Source of the DNA: Streptomyces sp. SolWspMP-5a-2 | GTDB taxonomy: Bacteria > Actinomycetota > Actinomycetes > Streptomycetales > Streptomycetaceae | Length of the DNA: 57,503 nt | NCBI RefSeq assembly: GCF_900091845.1 | Contig: NZ_FMCI01000051.1 | Coordinates: 1-57,503, forward strand | Direction of reading: 5' to 3' | Shown here: in pieces, positions 7,134 through 14,614 of the stretch | How the letters are laid out: every line of letters begins with the position of its first letter | How positions within the stretch are numbered: position 1 is the stretch's first letter | The notes under the pieces: generated by a model | Told to the model about the DNA's origin: nothing | Seen by the model: only the letters and a program-made list of their open reading frames with translations | Database searches by the model: none | Position numbers and translations under genes: made by a program

Positions 7134-7170
7134 AGGGGCGGCGACCCCGCACCGGGTGGTCGCCGCCCCT
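7134..7170 (-). terminator. Terminator after the aminotransferase (minus strand)
   Basis: AGGGGCGGCGACC (7134-7146) and GGTCGCCGCCCCT (7158-7170) form a perfect 13-bp stem with an 11-nt loop, 28 nt beyond the aminotransferase stop. Confidence 0.7.
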
Positions 7171-7198
7171 GCTCACGCGCGCGTGGAGCGCTGTCGCG

Positions 7199-8425
7199 TC
7201 AGTCCCTGGCCTCCGCCAGGAGCTTCTGGATCCGGCTGACGCCCTCGACGAGATCCTCGTCACCCAGGGCGTACGACAGCCGCAGGTAGCCGGGGGTGCC
7301 GAACGCCTCACCGGGGACGACGGCGACCTCCGCCTCCTCCAGGATCAGCGCGGCCAGCTCGACCGAGTTCTGCGGGCGCTTGCCGCGGATCTCCTTGCCG
7401 ATCAGCGCCTTGACCGACGGGTAGGCGTAGAACGCGCCCTCGGGCTCGGGGCACAGGACGCCGTCGATCTCGTTGAGCATGCGCACGATCGTGGTGCGGC
7501 GGCGGTCGAACGCCGTCCGCATCTCCCGGACGGCCGAGAGGTCGCCGGAGACGGCGGCGAGGGCGGCCACCTGCGCCACGTTCGAGACGTTCGAGGTGGC
7601 GTGCGACTGGAGGTTGGTCGCGGCCTTGACGACGTCCTCGGGGCCGATCACCCAGCCCACCCGCCAGCCCGTCATGGCGTACGTCTTGGCGACGCCGTTG
7701 ACGACGATCGTGCGGTCGGCCAGCTCGGGCACCACCACGGGCAGCGAGTGGAACTCGGCGTCGCCGTAGACGAGGTGCTCGTAGATCTCGTCGGTCAGGA
7801 CCCACAGGCCCTTCTCGGCGGCCCAGCGGCCGATCTCCTCGATCTGCGCGCGCGAGTAGACGGCGCCGGTCGGGTTGGAGGGGGAGACGAACAGGAGCAC
7901 CTTGGTGCGCTCGGTGCGGGCCGCCTCCAGCTGCTCGACGGAGACCCGGTAGCCGGTCGTCTCGTCGGCGAATACCTCCACCGGGACACCGCCGGCCAGC
8001 CGGATCGACTCCGGGTAGGTCGTCCAGTACGGCGCGGGGACGATGACCTCGTCGCCCGGGTCGAGGATCGCCGCGAAGGCCTCGTAGATGGCCTGCTTGC
8101 CGCCGTTGGTCACCAGGACCTGGGAGGCGTCGACCTCGTAGCCGGAGTCGCGCAGCGTCTTCGCGGCGATCGCGGCCTTCAGCTCGGGCAGCCCGCCGGC
8201 CGGCGTGTACCGGTGGTACTTCGGGTTCTTGCAGGCCTCGACGGCCGCGTCGACGATGTAGCCGGGGGTCGGGAAGTCGGGTTCACCGGCGCCGAAGCCG
8301 ATCACCGGACGCCCGGCGGCCTTGAGGGCCTTGGCCTTGGCGTCCACGGCGAGGGTGGCGGACTCGGAGATCGCGCCGACTCGGGCGGAGACCCGGCGCT
8401 CGGTGGGAGGGATTGCAGCGCTCAT
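7199..8425 (-). CDS. Aspartate aminotransferase-type, PLP-dependent (class I)
   Basis: 408 residues, ATG at 8425. Domains follow fold-type I aminotransferases of the Ib subgroup: [11 protein letters not shown] near residue 45, [11 protein letters not shown] at 73, [11 protein letters not shown] at 181, DEIYEHLVY at 212, and [16 protein letters not shown] with Lys247 as the PLP-binding lysine. [11 protein letters not shown] near the end holds the carboxylate-binding Arg. It most likely exchanges aspartate and glutamate amino groups with their oxo acids; prephenate as a second acceptor is possible in this subgroup. The reading frame stays open upstream of 8425 but that extension is not conserved in kind, so the shorter start is used. 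Confidence 0.92.
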   Translation of the reverse strand: MSAAIPPTERRVSARVGAISESATLAVDAKAKALKAAGRPVIGFGAGEPDFPTPGYIVDAAVEACKNPKYHRYTPAGGLPELKAAIAAKTLRDSGYEVDASQVLVTNGGKQAIYEAFAAILDPGDEVIVPAPYWTTYPESIRLAGGVPVEVFADETTGYRVSVEQLEAARTERTKVLLFVSPSNPTGAVYSRAQIEEIGRWAAEKGLWVLTDEIYEHLVYGDAEFHSLPVVVPELADRTIVVNGVAKTYAMTGWRVGWVIGPEDVVKAATNLQSHATSNVSNVAQVAALAAVSGDLSAVREMRTAFDRRRTTIVRMLNEIDGVLCPEPEGAFYAYPSVKALIGKEIRGKRPQNSVELAALILEEAEVAVVPGEAFGTPGYLRLSYALGDEDLVEGVSRIQKLLAEARD

Positions 8426-8708
8426 GGGCCCATCGTTCCAGACCGGAAACACCCCCGGCACGCGGGTTTCACGGACTGAACAGCTGGGGGTCACGCATTG
8501 AACACGCGTCCGGAATCGGGCGGTGGCCTGGTGGATCTTCACGGGGCCCGCGGACGATCTCCCGCCGCCAAGGCCCCTACGGGCGCTTTCTGTTCGACGG
8601 GGGGCCCGGGAGCACGTACACTCATCCCTCGTTGGCCTTCAGCAGCCGCGCCGGACAGGGTGCACACCGAGCACCCGGTCGGATGCGGTACGTTGGGGGG
8701 CGCAACAA

Positions 8709-8781
8709 AGGGTCGTAGCTCAATTGGTAGAGCACCGGTCTCCAAAACCGGCGGTTGGGGGTTCAAGTCCCTCCGGCCCTG
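8709..8781 (+). tRNA. tRNA-Trp (anticodon CCA)
   Basis: Acceptor arms AGGGTCG (8709-8715) and CGGCCCT (8774-8780) pair with one G-T, discriminator G8781. The anticodon stem CCGGT/ACCGG holds the loop CTCCAAA with CCA as the anticodon; the T arm is GGGGG-TTCAAGT-CCCTC. The 3' CCA is not encoded. A tRNA-Trp gene directly before secE is a conserved actinobacterial arrangement. Confidence 0.97.
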
Positions 8782-8784
8782 CTA

Positions 8785-8808
8785 CACACACCTTCGCCAG
8801 GATGTGTG
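8785..8808 (+). other. Small hairpin just after tRNA-Trp
   Basis: CACACACC pairs with GG-A-TGTGTG with one bulged base, 3 nt after the tRNA. It may be a weak terminator or a processing signal; secE follows 81 nt later, so the tRNA and secE could be co-transcribed. Confidence 0.35.
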
Positions 8809-8889
8809 CGCATGTACGTACAGCAATGCACAGCCGTGCGGCTCCAACCGGGCGCGGCACGGCCACGACCCGGAATCAGGTGAGGACGA

Positions 8890-9174
8890 ATGGCGGACGC
8901 CGTGGGCTCCATCGATACGCCTGATGCCCAGGACGAGGCACAGGATTCGAAGAAGGCCCGCAAGGGCGGCAAGCGGGCCAAGAAGGGTCCGCTCAAGAGG
9001 CTTGCCCTCTTCTACCGCCAGGTCATCGCCGAACTCCGCAAGGTCGTCTGGCCGACGCGCAACCAGCTGAGCACGTACACCACCGTGGTGATCGTCTTCG
9101 TGGTCATCATGATCGGCCTGGTGACCGTGATCGACTATGGGCTCAGCCACGCCGCCAAGTACGTCTTCGGCTGA
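8890..9174 (+). CDS. secE: Preprotein translocase subunit SecE
   Basis: 94 residues. The N-terminal 36 residues are charged and Lys-rich. [16 protein letters not shown] (41-56) is the amphipathic SecE signature that lies on the membrane, and residues 62-82 form the single membrane helix. SecE clamps SecY, encoded at 39538-40851, to form the protein-conducting channel. GGTGAGG precedes the ATG. A short hairpin with five T's lies between secE and nusG, although these two genes are often treated as one operon. Confidence 0.96.
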   Translation: MADAVGSIDTPDAQDEAQDSKKARKGGKRAKKGPLKRLALFYRQVIAELRKVVWPTRNQLSTYTTVVIVFVVIMIGLVTVIDYGLSHAAKYVFG

Positions 9175-9187
9175 GCCGAGAGCGAAG

Positions 9188-9213
9188 GGCGCCGAGGTAC
9201 CCGGCGCCTTTTT
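9188..9213 (+). terminator. Canonical intrinsic terminator between secE and nusG
   Basis: GGCGCCG (9188-9194) pairs with CGGCGCC (9202-9208) around a 7-nt loop, followed immediately by TTTTT (9209-9213). It is one of the few hairpins in the window with a real T-run. Confidence 0.75.
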
Positions 9214-9254
9214 CGCATGTTCCACCCCTATGTATCCAGGAAGAAGCAGCCATC

Positions 9255-10112
9255 GTGTCTGACCCGAACCTGAACGACTCCCGCGAGCCCGCCAAGGCGG
9301 ACGATGCCGAGCTCGACATCGTCGAGGGCGCGGACGAGCAGGATGAGTTCGAGGCTGCCGAGGCCGAGGCGGGCGACCCCGCCGACGAAGCCGCACCGCA
9401 CGTCGAAGACGCCGAGGACGAGAGCCCCGAGGGCGAGCCGTCCGCCGAGGACGAGACCGCCGACGCCGAGGAGGACGAGGAGGAGGCCGAGCCGGTCGAC
9501 CCCGTCCAGGCCCTCCGCGAGGAGCTGCGCTCCCTCCCCGGCGAGTGGTACGTGATCCACACCTACGCCGGGTACGAGAACCGCGTGAAGACCAACCTCG
9601 AACAGCGTGCCGTCTCGCTCAACGTCGAGGACTTCATCTTCCAGGCCGAGGTGCCGCAGGAAGAGGTCGCGCAGATCAAGAACGGCGAGCGCAAGACGAT
9701 CCGGCAGAACAAGCTCCCCGGATACGTTCTCGTCCGCATGGACCTGACGAACGAGTCCTGGGGCGTCGTCCGCAACACCCCCGGTGTCACCGGCTTCGTC
9801 GGCAACGCCTACGACCCGTACCCGCTGACGCTGGACGAGATCGTCAAGATGCTCGCCCCGGAGGCCGAGGAGAAGGCCGCCCGCGAGGCCGCCGAGGCCG
9901 AGGGCAAGCCGGCGCCGCAGCGCAAGGTCGAGGTCCAGGTGCTCGACTTCGAGGTCGGCGACTCGGTCACCGTCACGGACGGCCCGTTCGCCACGCTCCA
10001 GGCGACCATCAACGAGATCAACCCCGACTCGAAGAAGGTCAAGGGTCTCGTCGAGATCTTCGGCCGCGAGACGCCGGTCGAGCTGTCGTTCGACCAGATC
10101 CAGAAGAACTGA
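9255..10112 (+). CDS. nusG: Transcription termination/antitermination factor NusG
   Basis: 285 residues from GTG 9255. Residues 1-90 are a very acidic Glu/Asp/Ala-rich extension absent from E. coli NusG but usual in Streptomyces. The NGN domain begins at [16 protein letters not shown] (about 97) and binds RNA polymerase across the beta' clamp; [10 protein letters not shown] and [12 protein letters not shown] are typical. The KOW domain lies near 232-262 ([15 protein letters not shown]) and can contact S10 or Rho in other bacteria. AGGAAGAAG is upstream. An imperfect hairpin follows the gene, so rplK is probably read from its own promoter. Confidence 0.96.
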   Translation: MSDPNLNDSREPAKADDAELDIVEGADEQDEFEAAEAEAGDPADEAAPHVEDAEDESPEGEPSAEDETADAEEDEEEAEPVDPVQALREELRSLPGEWYVIHTYAGYENRVKTNLEQRAVSLNVEDFIFQAEVPQEEVAQIKNGERKTIRQNKLPGYVLVRMDLTNESWGVVRNTPGVTGFVGNAYDPYPLTLDEIVKMLAPEAEEKAAREAAEAEGKPAPQRKVEVQVLDFEVGDSVTVTDGPFATLQATINEINPDSKKVKGLVEIFGRETPVELSFDQIQKN

Positions 10113-10144
10113 CGGACCCGGTCCCGCACCGGCACGTACGGACA

Positions 10145-10193
10145 GGGCGCCACGAACCGGGCGATCGCACATCGCCACCCGGTTCTGGCGCCC
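10145..10193 (+). terminator. Terminator after nusG
   Basis: GGGCGCCA and TGGCGCCC close an imperfect stem (10145-10193) whose inner part pairs GAACCGGG with CCCGGTTC and CGAT with ATCG. TTCTCGT follows. Confidence 0.65.
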
Positions 10194-10377
10194 TTCTCGT
10201 GCGTCCGCGCCCGACGACCGTCGCGGCGCCTGCGGGCTCCGTCAAACCGGCCCTGACCTGCTCGATTACAGCGGTCGGGGTGCTATCGGCTACCGTTGTG
10301 CGGTATGCCATCTGCCGGATGATTCATCCACGTGGCGCAGGTGGTAACCAACCTCTCAGTAAGGACCCGGAGAGAGC
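10194..10377 (+). other. Leader of the rplK-rplA operon
   Basis: A 184-nt gene-free stretch that must hold the rplK promoter and, in many bacteria, the site where L1 represses its own mRNA. I cannot fix either one: TACCGT near 10290 could be a -10 box, but no clear -35 box fits. Confidence 0.3.
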
Positions 10378-10812
10378 ATGCCTCCCAAGAAGAAGAAGGT
10401 CACGGGGCTCATCAAGCTCCAGATCCAGGCCGGCGCCGCCAACCCGGCCCCGCCGGTCGGCCCCGCGCTGGGTCAGCACGGCGTGAACATCATGGAGTTC
10501 TGCAAGGCCTACAACGCCGCGACCGAGTCGCAGCGCGGCTGGGTGATCCCGGTGGAGATCACGGTCTACGAGGACCGCTCCTTCACCTTCGTCACCAAGA
10601 CGCCGCCGGCCGCGAAGATGATCCTCAAGGCCGCGGGCATCGAGAAGGGCTCCGGCGAGCCGCACAAGACCAAGGTCGCCAAGATCACCCAGGCGCAGGT
10701 CCGCGAGATCGCCACGACCAAGCTCCCCGACCTCAACGCCAACGACCTGGACGCCGCCGCGAAGATCATCGCCGGTACCGCGCGTTCCATGGGCGTCACG
10801 GTCGAGGGCTGA
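10378..10812 (+). CDS. rplK: 50S ribosomal protein L11
   Basis: 144 residues with the full L11 pattern: [23 protein letters not shown], then the rRNA-binding C-terminal half ending in GTARSMGV. L11 forms the stalk base around 23S helices 43-44, where EF-G and RelA act; loss of L11 N-terminal function gives the relaxed (relC) phenotype in Streptomyces. The Pro-rich PAPPVGP segment that faces thiopeptide antibiotics is intact. GGAGAGAG precedes ATG 10378. It is followed by rplA after 82 nt. Confidence 0.97.
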   Translation: MPPKKKKVTGLIKLQIQAGAANPAPPVGPALGQHGVNIMEFCKAYNAATESQRGWVIPVEITVYEDRSFTFVTKTPPAAKMILKAAGIEKGSGEPHKTKVAKITQAQVREIATTKLPDLNANDLDAAAKIIAGTARSMGVTVEG

Positions 10813-10894
10813 GCCCCACTCCCCCGTACATCAGCAGAAGTGGCAGGGCCTGCTCGGCCTGGACCACGACTCCTAGCAACCACAGGAGAAAGCA

Positions 10895-11620
10895 GTGAGC
10901 AAGCGCAGCAAGGCTCTCCGCGCTGCGGACGCCAAGATCGACCGGGAGAAGCTCTACGCCCCGCTCGAGGCCGTCCGTCTCGCCAAGGAGACCTCCACGA
11001 CCAAGTTCGACGGCACCGTCGAGGTCGCCTTCCGCCTGGGTGTCGACCCGCGCAAGGCCGACCAGATGGTCCGTGGCACCGTGAACCTGCCGCACGGCAC
11101 CGGCAAGACCGCCCGGGTCCTGGTCTTCGCGACCGGTGACCGTGCTGCCGCCGCGGAAGCCGCGGGCGCCGACATCGTCGGCTCCGACGAACTGATCGAC
11201 GAGGTCGCGAAGGGCCGTCTGGACTTCGACGCCGTCGTCGCCACCCCGGACCTCATGGGCAAGGTCGGCCGCCTCGGCCGCGTGCTCGGTCCCCGTGGCC
11301 TCATGCCGAACCCGAAGACCGGCACCGTGACCCCGGACGTGGCGAAGGCCGTGACCGAGATCAAGGGCGGCAAGATCGAGTTCCGCGTCGACAAGCACTC
11401 GAACCTGCACTTCATCATCGGCAAGGCGTCCTTCGACGACAGCCAGCTGGTGGAGAACTACGGCGCCGCGCTGGAGGAAGTCCTCCGCCTGAAGCCGTCG
11501 GCCGCCAAGGGCCGCTACATCAAGAAGGCCTCCCTGGCCACCACGATGGGCCCCGGCATTCCGCTCGACCCGAACCGCACCCGCAACCTCCTCGTCGAGG
11601 AGGACCCGGCCGCCGTCTGA
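10895..11620 (+). CDS. rplA: 50S ribosomal protein L1
   Basis: 241 residues from GTG 10895, with AGGAGA upstream. [19 protein letters not shown] is the L1 signature, and [18 protein letters not shown] precedes the domain II return strand. L1 binds the 23S L1 stalk and usually represses its own operon by binding the leader mRNA. A perfect 16-bp terminator follows 46 nt downstream. Confidence 0.97.
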   Translation: MSKRSKALRAADAKIDREKLYAPLEAVRLAKETSTTKFDGTVEVAFRLGVDPRKADQMVRGTVNLPHGTGKTARVLVFATGDRAAAAEAAGADIVGSDELIDEVAKGRLDFDAVVATPDLMGKVGRLGRVLGPRGLMPNPKTGTVTPDVAKAVTEIKGGKIEFRVDKHSNLHFIIGKASFDDSQLVENYGAALEEVLRLKPSAAKGRYIKKASLATTMGPGIPLDPNRTRNLLVEEDPAAV

Positions 11621-11666
11621 GCCCTCGGTTCAGCCCGGTAGCCGCGTCAGGGACGCGACATCGCGA

Positions 11667-11702
11667 GGCGGGCCCCGCACCTTCCGAGGTGCGGGGCCCG
11701 CC
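11667..11702 (+). terminator. Terminator after rplA
   Basis: A perfect 16-bp stem (11667-11682 with 11687-11702) and a TCCG loop, followed by TTCGTC. Confidence 0.8.
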
Positions 11703-11787
11703 TTCGTCGCGTCCGGGCCGCACGGGCACCGGCGCCCGTGCCCTGCGTTACCGTCGGGGCCACAGCGACCGCACAGGGGTGGGACGA

Positions 11788-12645
11788 ATGAACAGCACGA
11801 GGCTGCGCCGGGTCACCCTGAGCACGGCGGTGGCGGCCGCGCTCACCGGGTTGGTCGCCTGCACCTCCACCGACGGCGCCGCCGGCCGCCCCGAGCACGT
11901 CCACAGCGCGTCCCCCGAGGTGGTCGCCGCGCTGCGCCGGGCCGACCGGGCCACCGACGCCGCCGACTCCGCCAGGGTGCGGTCCACGACCACCGTCGGC
12001 TCCCAGATGTCCCTGCGGGCCGACGGCGCCCTCGGCTGGTCCGACGACGTGACCGGCACCCTCACCCTCACCTACACCGGCGGCACCGCCCTGGAGACCA
12101 TGCGGCGGCTCGGCAGCACCACGCCCCAGACGCGGTACCTGCCTGACGCCTACTACGCGCGGATGGGCGACACCTTCGCCGCGCAGTCCGGCGGACGGCA
12201 CTGGATCCGCTACGGGTACGCCGACCTCGGCGGCCTGGACCAGGTCCGCGACGGCGCCCCGCACCAGTCCGTGAAGCTGCTGCTGGCCGCCGGGGACCTG
12301 CGCAGGGTCGGCGCCGAGCGGGTGGAGGGCGTCGACACCACGCACTACACCGGCACCGTCACCACCGCCGCGCTGACCGGCCCCGGCTCCCGCCTGGACG
12401 CCCGCGAGCTGGCCGCGGTGCGCGAGCGGCTGACCCGGGCCGGGGTCGCCACCGAACGCGTCGACCTCTGGGTCGACGGCCGGGACCTGCTCGTCAAGAA
12501 GGCCGAGAAGGGCGAGACGGCGAGCGGCGGGTACAGCCAGACCGCCCACTACCGCGACTACGGCGTGGACGTCTCCGTCACCCGGCCCCCGGCCGCCGAC
12601 ACCGCGGACTACAAGGAGCTGACGGCCACCGACGGCGAGCGGTGA
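11788..12645 (+). CDS. Putative secreted lipoprotein, possibly LppX/LprG-like
   Basis: 285 residues from ATG 11788 (GGGGTGGGA just upstream). RLRR, a hydrophobic stretch and the lipobox LVAC put the lipid-modified cysteine at 25. The mature part is mostly predicted beta strand, with VEGVDTTHYTGTV and RVDLWVDGRDLL, a pattern seen in LolA-fold lipoproteins of actinobacteria such as the LppX/LprAFG group; I judge this by pattern only. Such proteins hold or carry lipids outside the membrane. It sits alone between the terminators and promoters of rplKA and rplJL. Tandem in-frame starts further upstream would fall in the terminator and are rejected. Confidence 0.8.
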   Translation: MNSTRLRRVTLSTAVAAALTGLVACTSTDGAAGRPEHVHSASPEVVAALRRADRATDAADSARVRSTTTVGSQMSLRADGALGWSDDVTGTLTLTYTGGTALETMRRLGSTTPQTRYLPDAYYARMGDTFAAQSGGRHWIRYGYADLGGLDQVRDGAPHQSVKLLLAAGDLRRVGAERVEGVDTTHYTGTVTTAALTGPGSRLDARELAAVRERLTRAGVATERVDLWVDGRDLLVKKAEKGETASGGYSQTAHYRDYGVDVSVTRPPAADTADYKELTATDGER

Positions 12646-12723
12646 CGGCACCGGCCCGCGGCGCCCGCCGAGGAGTGCGGACGGCGCCTCCGCACGGCCG
12701 CCGGGCACCGCGGGGGAGCGGAT

Positions 12724-12753
12724 TTGCCTGCCGGTGGCGGCTTCGCGTATGTT
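12724..12753 (+). promoter_or_regulatory. Promoter of rplJ-rplL
   Basis: TTGCCT (12724-12729) and TATGTT (12748-12753) are 18 nt apart. Transcription from here would give an untranslated leader of about 230 nt before rplJ, long enough for L10 autoregulation. Confidence 0.7.
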
Positions 12754-12904
12754 TCTGAGGAAGCCAAAGACCGCTGGTCGTTGCCGTGGAATCGCAAGAG
12801 GACACGGTGGCCGAAGGATCCGCTGAACCGCGGACGACCCGCGCAGGTGTTTGTGGATGTGCTCCCGGAGACCGCTGCCCACGCGGCGGACGACCGGTCG
12901 AGCC

Positions 12905-12937
12905 ACGCCCCGTGCGCCTGCGCCGGGGCGTTTCGTT
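12905..12937 (+). terminator. Attenuator-like hairpin in the rplJ leader
   Basis: ACGCCCCG (12905-12912) pairs with CGGGGCGT (12924-12931), and TTCGTTTT follows. It lies inside the leader, 55 nt before the rplJ start, where a regulated terminator would act. L10(L12)4 binding to the upstream leader is the known control of this operon in other bacteria; its link to this hairpin is inference. Confidence 0.55.
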
Positions 12938-12990
12938 TTGTCGGCTCCTTTCCGAGCGGTCCTCATCACCCGGAAGGAGGCCGACGCTCT

Positions 12991-13521
12991 ATGGCAAGGC
13001 CCGACAAGGCTGCCGCGGTGGCCGAGCTGGCGGACCAGTTCCGCAGCTCGAGCGCCGCCGTGCTGACCGAGTACCGGGGTCTCACCGTGGCGCAGCTCAA
13101 GACGCTGCGCCGTTCGCTCGGTGACGACGCCCAGTACGCCGTGGTGAAGAACACGCTGACCAAGATTGCGGCCAACGAGGCCGGGATCTCCACGCTCGAC
13201 GACCTGTTCAACGGTCCGACGGCGGTCGCCTTCATCACCGGTGACCCGGTGACGTCGGCGAAGGGTCTTCGTGACTTCGCCAAGGACAACCCGAACCTCG
13301 TCATCAAGGGCGGTGTCCTTGACGGCAAGGCGCTGTCCGCCGACGAGATCAAGAAGCTCGCGGACCTCGAGTCCCGCGAGGTTCTGCTCGCCAAGCTGGC
13401 GGGCGCCTTCAAGGGCAAGCAGACTCAGGCTGCTCAGGTCTTCCAGGCGCTCCCGTCGAAGCTCGTCCGCACCGTGGACGCGCTCCGTGCCAAGCAGGCC
13501 GAGCAGGGCGGTGCCGAGTAA
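12991..13521 (+). CDS. rplJ: 50S ribosomal protein L10
   Basis: 176 residues from ATG 12991, 10 nt after GGAAGGAGG. L10 anchors L7/L12 dimers to the ribosome stalk. [35 protein letters not shown] and [10 protein letters not shown] are family hallmarks; the C-terminal helix from about 135 binds L12. The frame stays open about 267 nt upstream, through the promoter and leader, but that part has no L10 homology and no ribosome site. It is followed by rplL after 152 nt. Confidence 0.97.
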   Translation: MARPDKAAAVAELADQFRSSSAAVLTEYRGLTVAQLKTLRRSLGDDAQYAVVKNTLTKIAANEAGISTLDDLFNGPTAVAFITGDPVTSAKGLRDFAKDNPNLVIKGGVLDGKALSADEIKKLADLESREVLLAKLAGAFKGKQTQAAQVFQALPSKLVRTVDALRAKQAEQGGAE

Positions 13522-13673
13522 TTCGGCTCGCGAAATGACCGCGGCCTGACGGGCGTCCAGCCCCCGGGACACGGTCGTAGCGGGCCGAACGTCTACGCAG
13601 TAACGCCGCAAGGCGAACGCCCGCCAGACATGTACACACGGCACCTGCCGAACAAGTGGAAGGATCGCCCATC

Positions 13674-14054
13674 ATGGCGAAGCTCAGCCAGGAAGACCTG
13701 CTCGCGCAGTTCGAGGACATGACCCTCATCGAGCTCTCCGAGTTCGTGAAGGCGTTCGAGGACAAGTTCGACGTCACCGCCGCCGCCGCGGTCGCCGCCG
13801 CCCCGGCCGGCCCCGCCGCCACCACCGAGGCCGTCGAGGAGCAGGACGAGTTCGACGTCATCCTCACCGGTGCCGGCGACAAGAAGATCCAGGTCATCAA
13901 GGTCGTGCGTGAGCTGACCTCGCTGGGTCTCAAGGAGGCCAAGGACCTCGTCGACGGCGCCCCGAAGCCCGTCCTCGAGAAGGTCGCCAAGGAGGCCGCG
14001 GAGAAGGCCGCCGAGTCCCTCAAGGGCGCCGGCGCCTCGGTCGAGGTCAAGTAA
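13674..14054 (+). CDS. rplL: 50S ribosomal protein L7/L12
   Basis: 126 residues from ATG 13674 with AAGGA upstream. The N-terminal dimer domain ([20 protein letters not shown]) leads through an Ala-rich hinge (about 35-55) to the globular domain [21 protein letters not shown] and [15 protein letters not shown], which recruits translation GTPases. Several copies bind one L10. A GTG/ATG start a few codons upstream is possible but has no ribosome site. A hairpin follows at 14131. Confidence 0.97.
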   Translation: MAKLSQEDLLAQFEDMTLIELSEFVKAFEDKFDVTAAAAVAAAPAGPAATTEAVEEQDEFDVILTGAGDKKIQVIKVVRELTSLGLKEAKDLVDGAPKPVLEKVAKEAAEKAAESLKGAGASVEVK

Positions 14055-14130
14055 CACCCCTCGGGTCCCGACACGGACCCGGCGCGCGTCGGAACACGGC
14101 CCCGCGGGCCTGTAACGCGAACGCGGCGAG

Positions 14131-14160
14131 GAGCGATCATCCATCCGGGTGGTCGCTCTT
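14131..14160 (+). terminator. Terminator after rplL
   Basis: GAGCGATCATCC (14131-14142) pairs with GGGTGGTCGCTC (14147-14158), including two G-T pairs, around ATCC; TTCTGCG follows. Any read-through would feed rpoB. Confidence 0.65.
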
Positions 14161-14265
14161 CTGCGTTCCTGGAGGCGCGGCCACGGTTGCCTTGCGGCCC
14201 TCCGCACGGGGGGTATGGTGATCTTCGTCGTGTCTCCGGACACCCCTGGTTCGGGCAGGGGGGCC

Positions 14266-14294
14266 TTGACGAACCGCACGCAGCGCGCAATTCT
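14266..14294 (+). promoter_or_regulatory. Possible upstream promoter for rpoBC
   Basis: TTGACG (14266-14271) and AATTCT (14289-14294) with a 17-nt spacer. The -35 is strong, the -10 has one mismatch at its first base. Confidence 0.45.
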
Positions 14295-14422
14295 CAGGAC
14301 GCGTCGTCACAACGATCCGAATCCGAGGCATGGATCGGCGACGAAGAGGGCAGTATCAACGTGCGTTGAGGGCGACTATGCCGAGGGCGTTGAGGACAAC
14401 GAGGGTCACAGAAAATCGGGGC

Positions 14423-14451
14423 TGGACATCAGTGTGCCGAGTGGCTACACT
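14423..14451 (+). promoter_or_regulatory. Main promoter of rpoB-rpoC
   Basis: TGGACA (14423-14428) and TACACT (14446-14451) with an exact 17-nt spacer. The leader would be about 155 nt and contains a CCCCTG/CAGGGG hairpin near 14480-14495. Having its own promoter separates RNA polymerase synthesis from rplJL. Confidence 0.7.
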
Positions 14452-14614
14452 GTCCCTTTGCGCTGCCTGTTAGCTGTCCCCTGCCCGTCACCAGGGGCAT
14501 TCCCTCACTTGAGCACCGACAGCCGAACGTCCCTGATCAGGGATGTCTGGCTCTGTGCGCCGGTGGGGGGCCGGTACGCGCGTAGTGAGTCCGAGCCCTC
14601 GGAAGGACCCCCTC

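Noticed and set aside
12724..12990. N-terminal extension of rplJ by 89 codons
   Set aside because: It contains the promoter and the attenuator stem; L10 homology and the GGAAGGAGG site begin at 12991.
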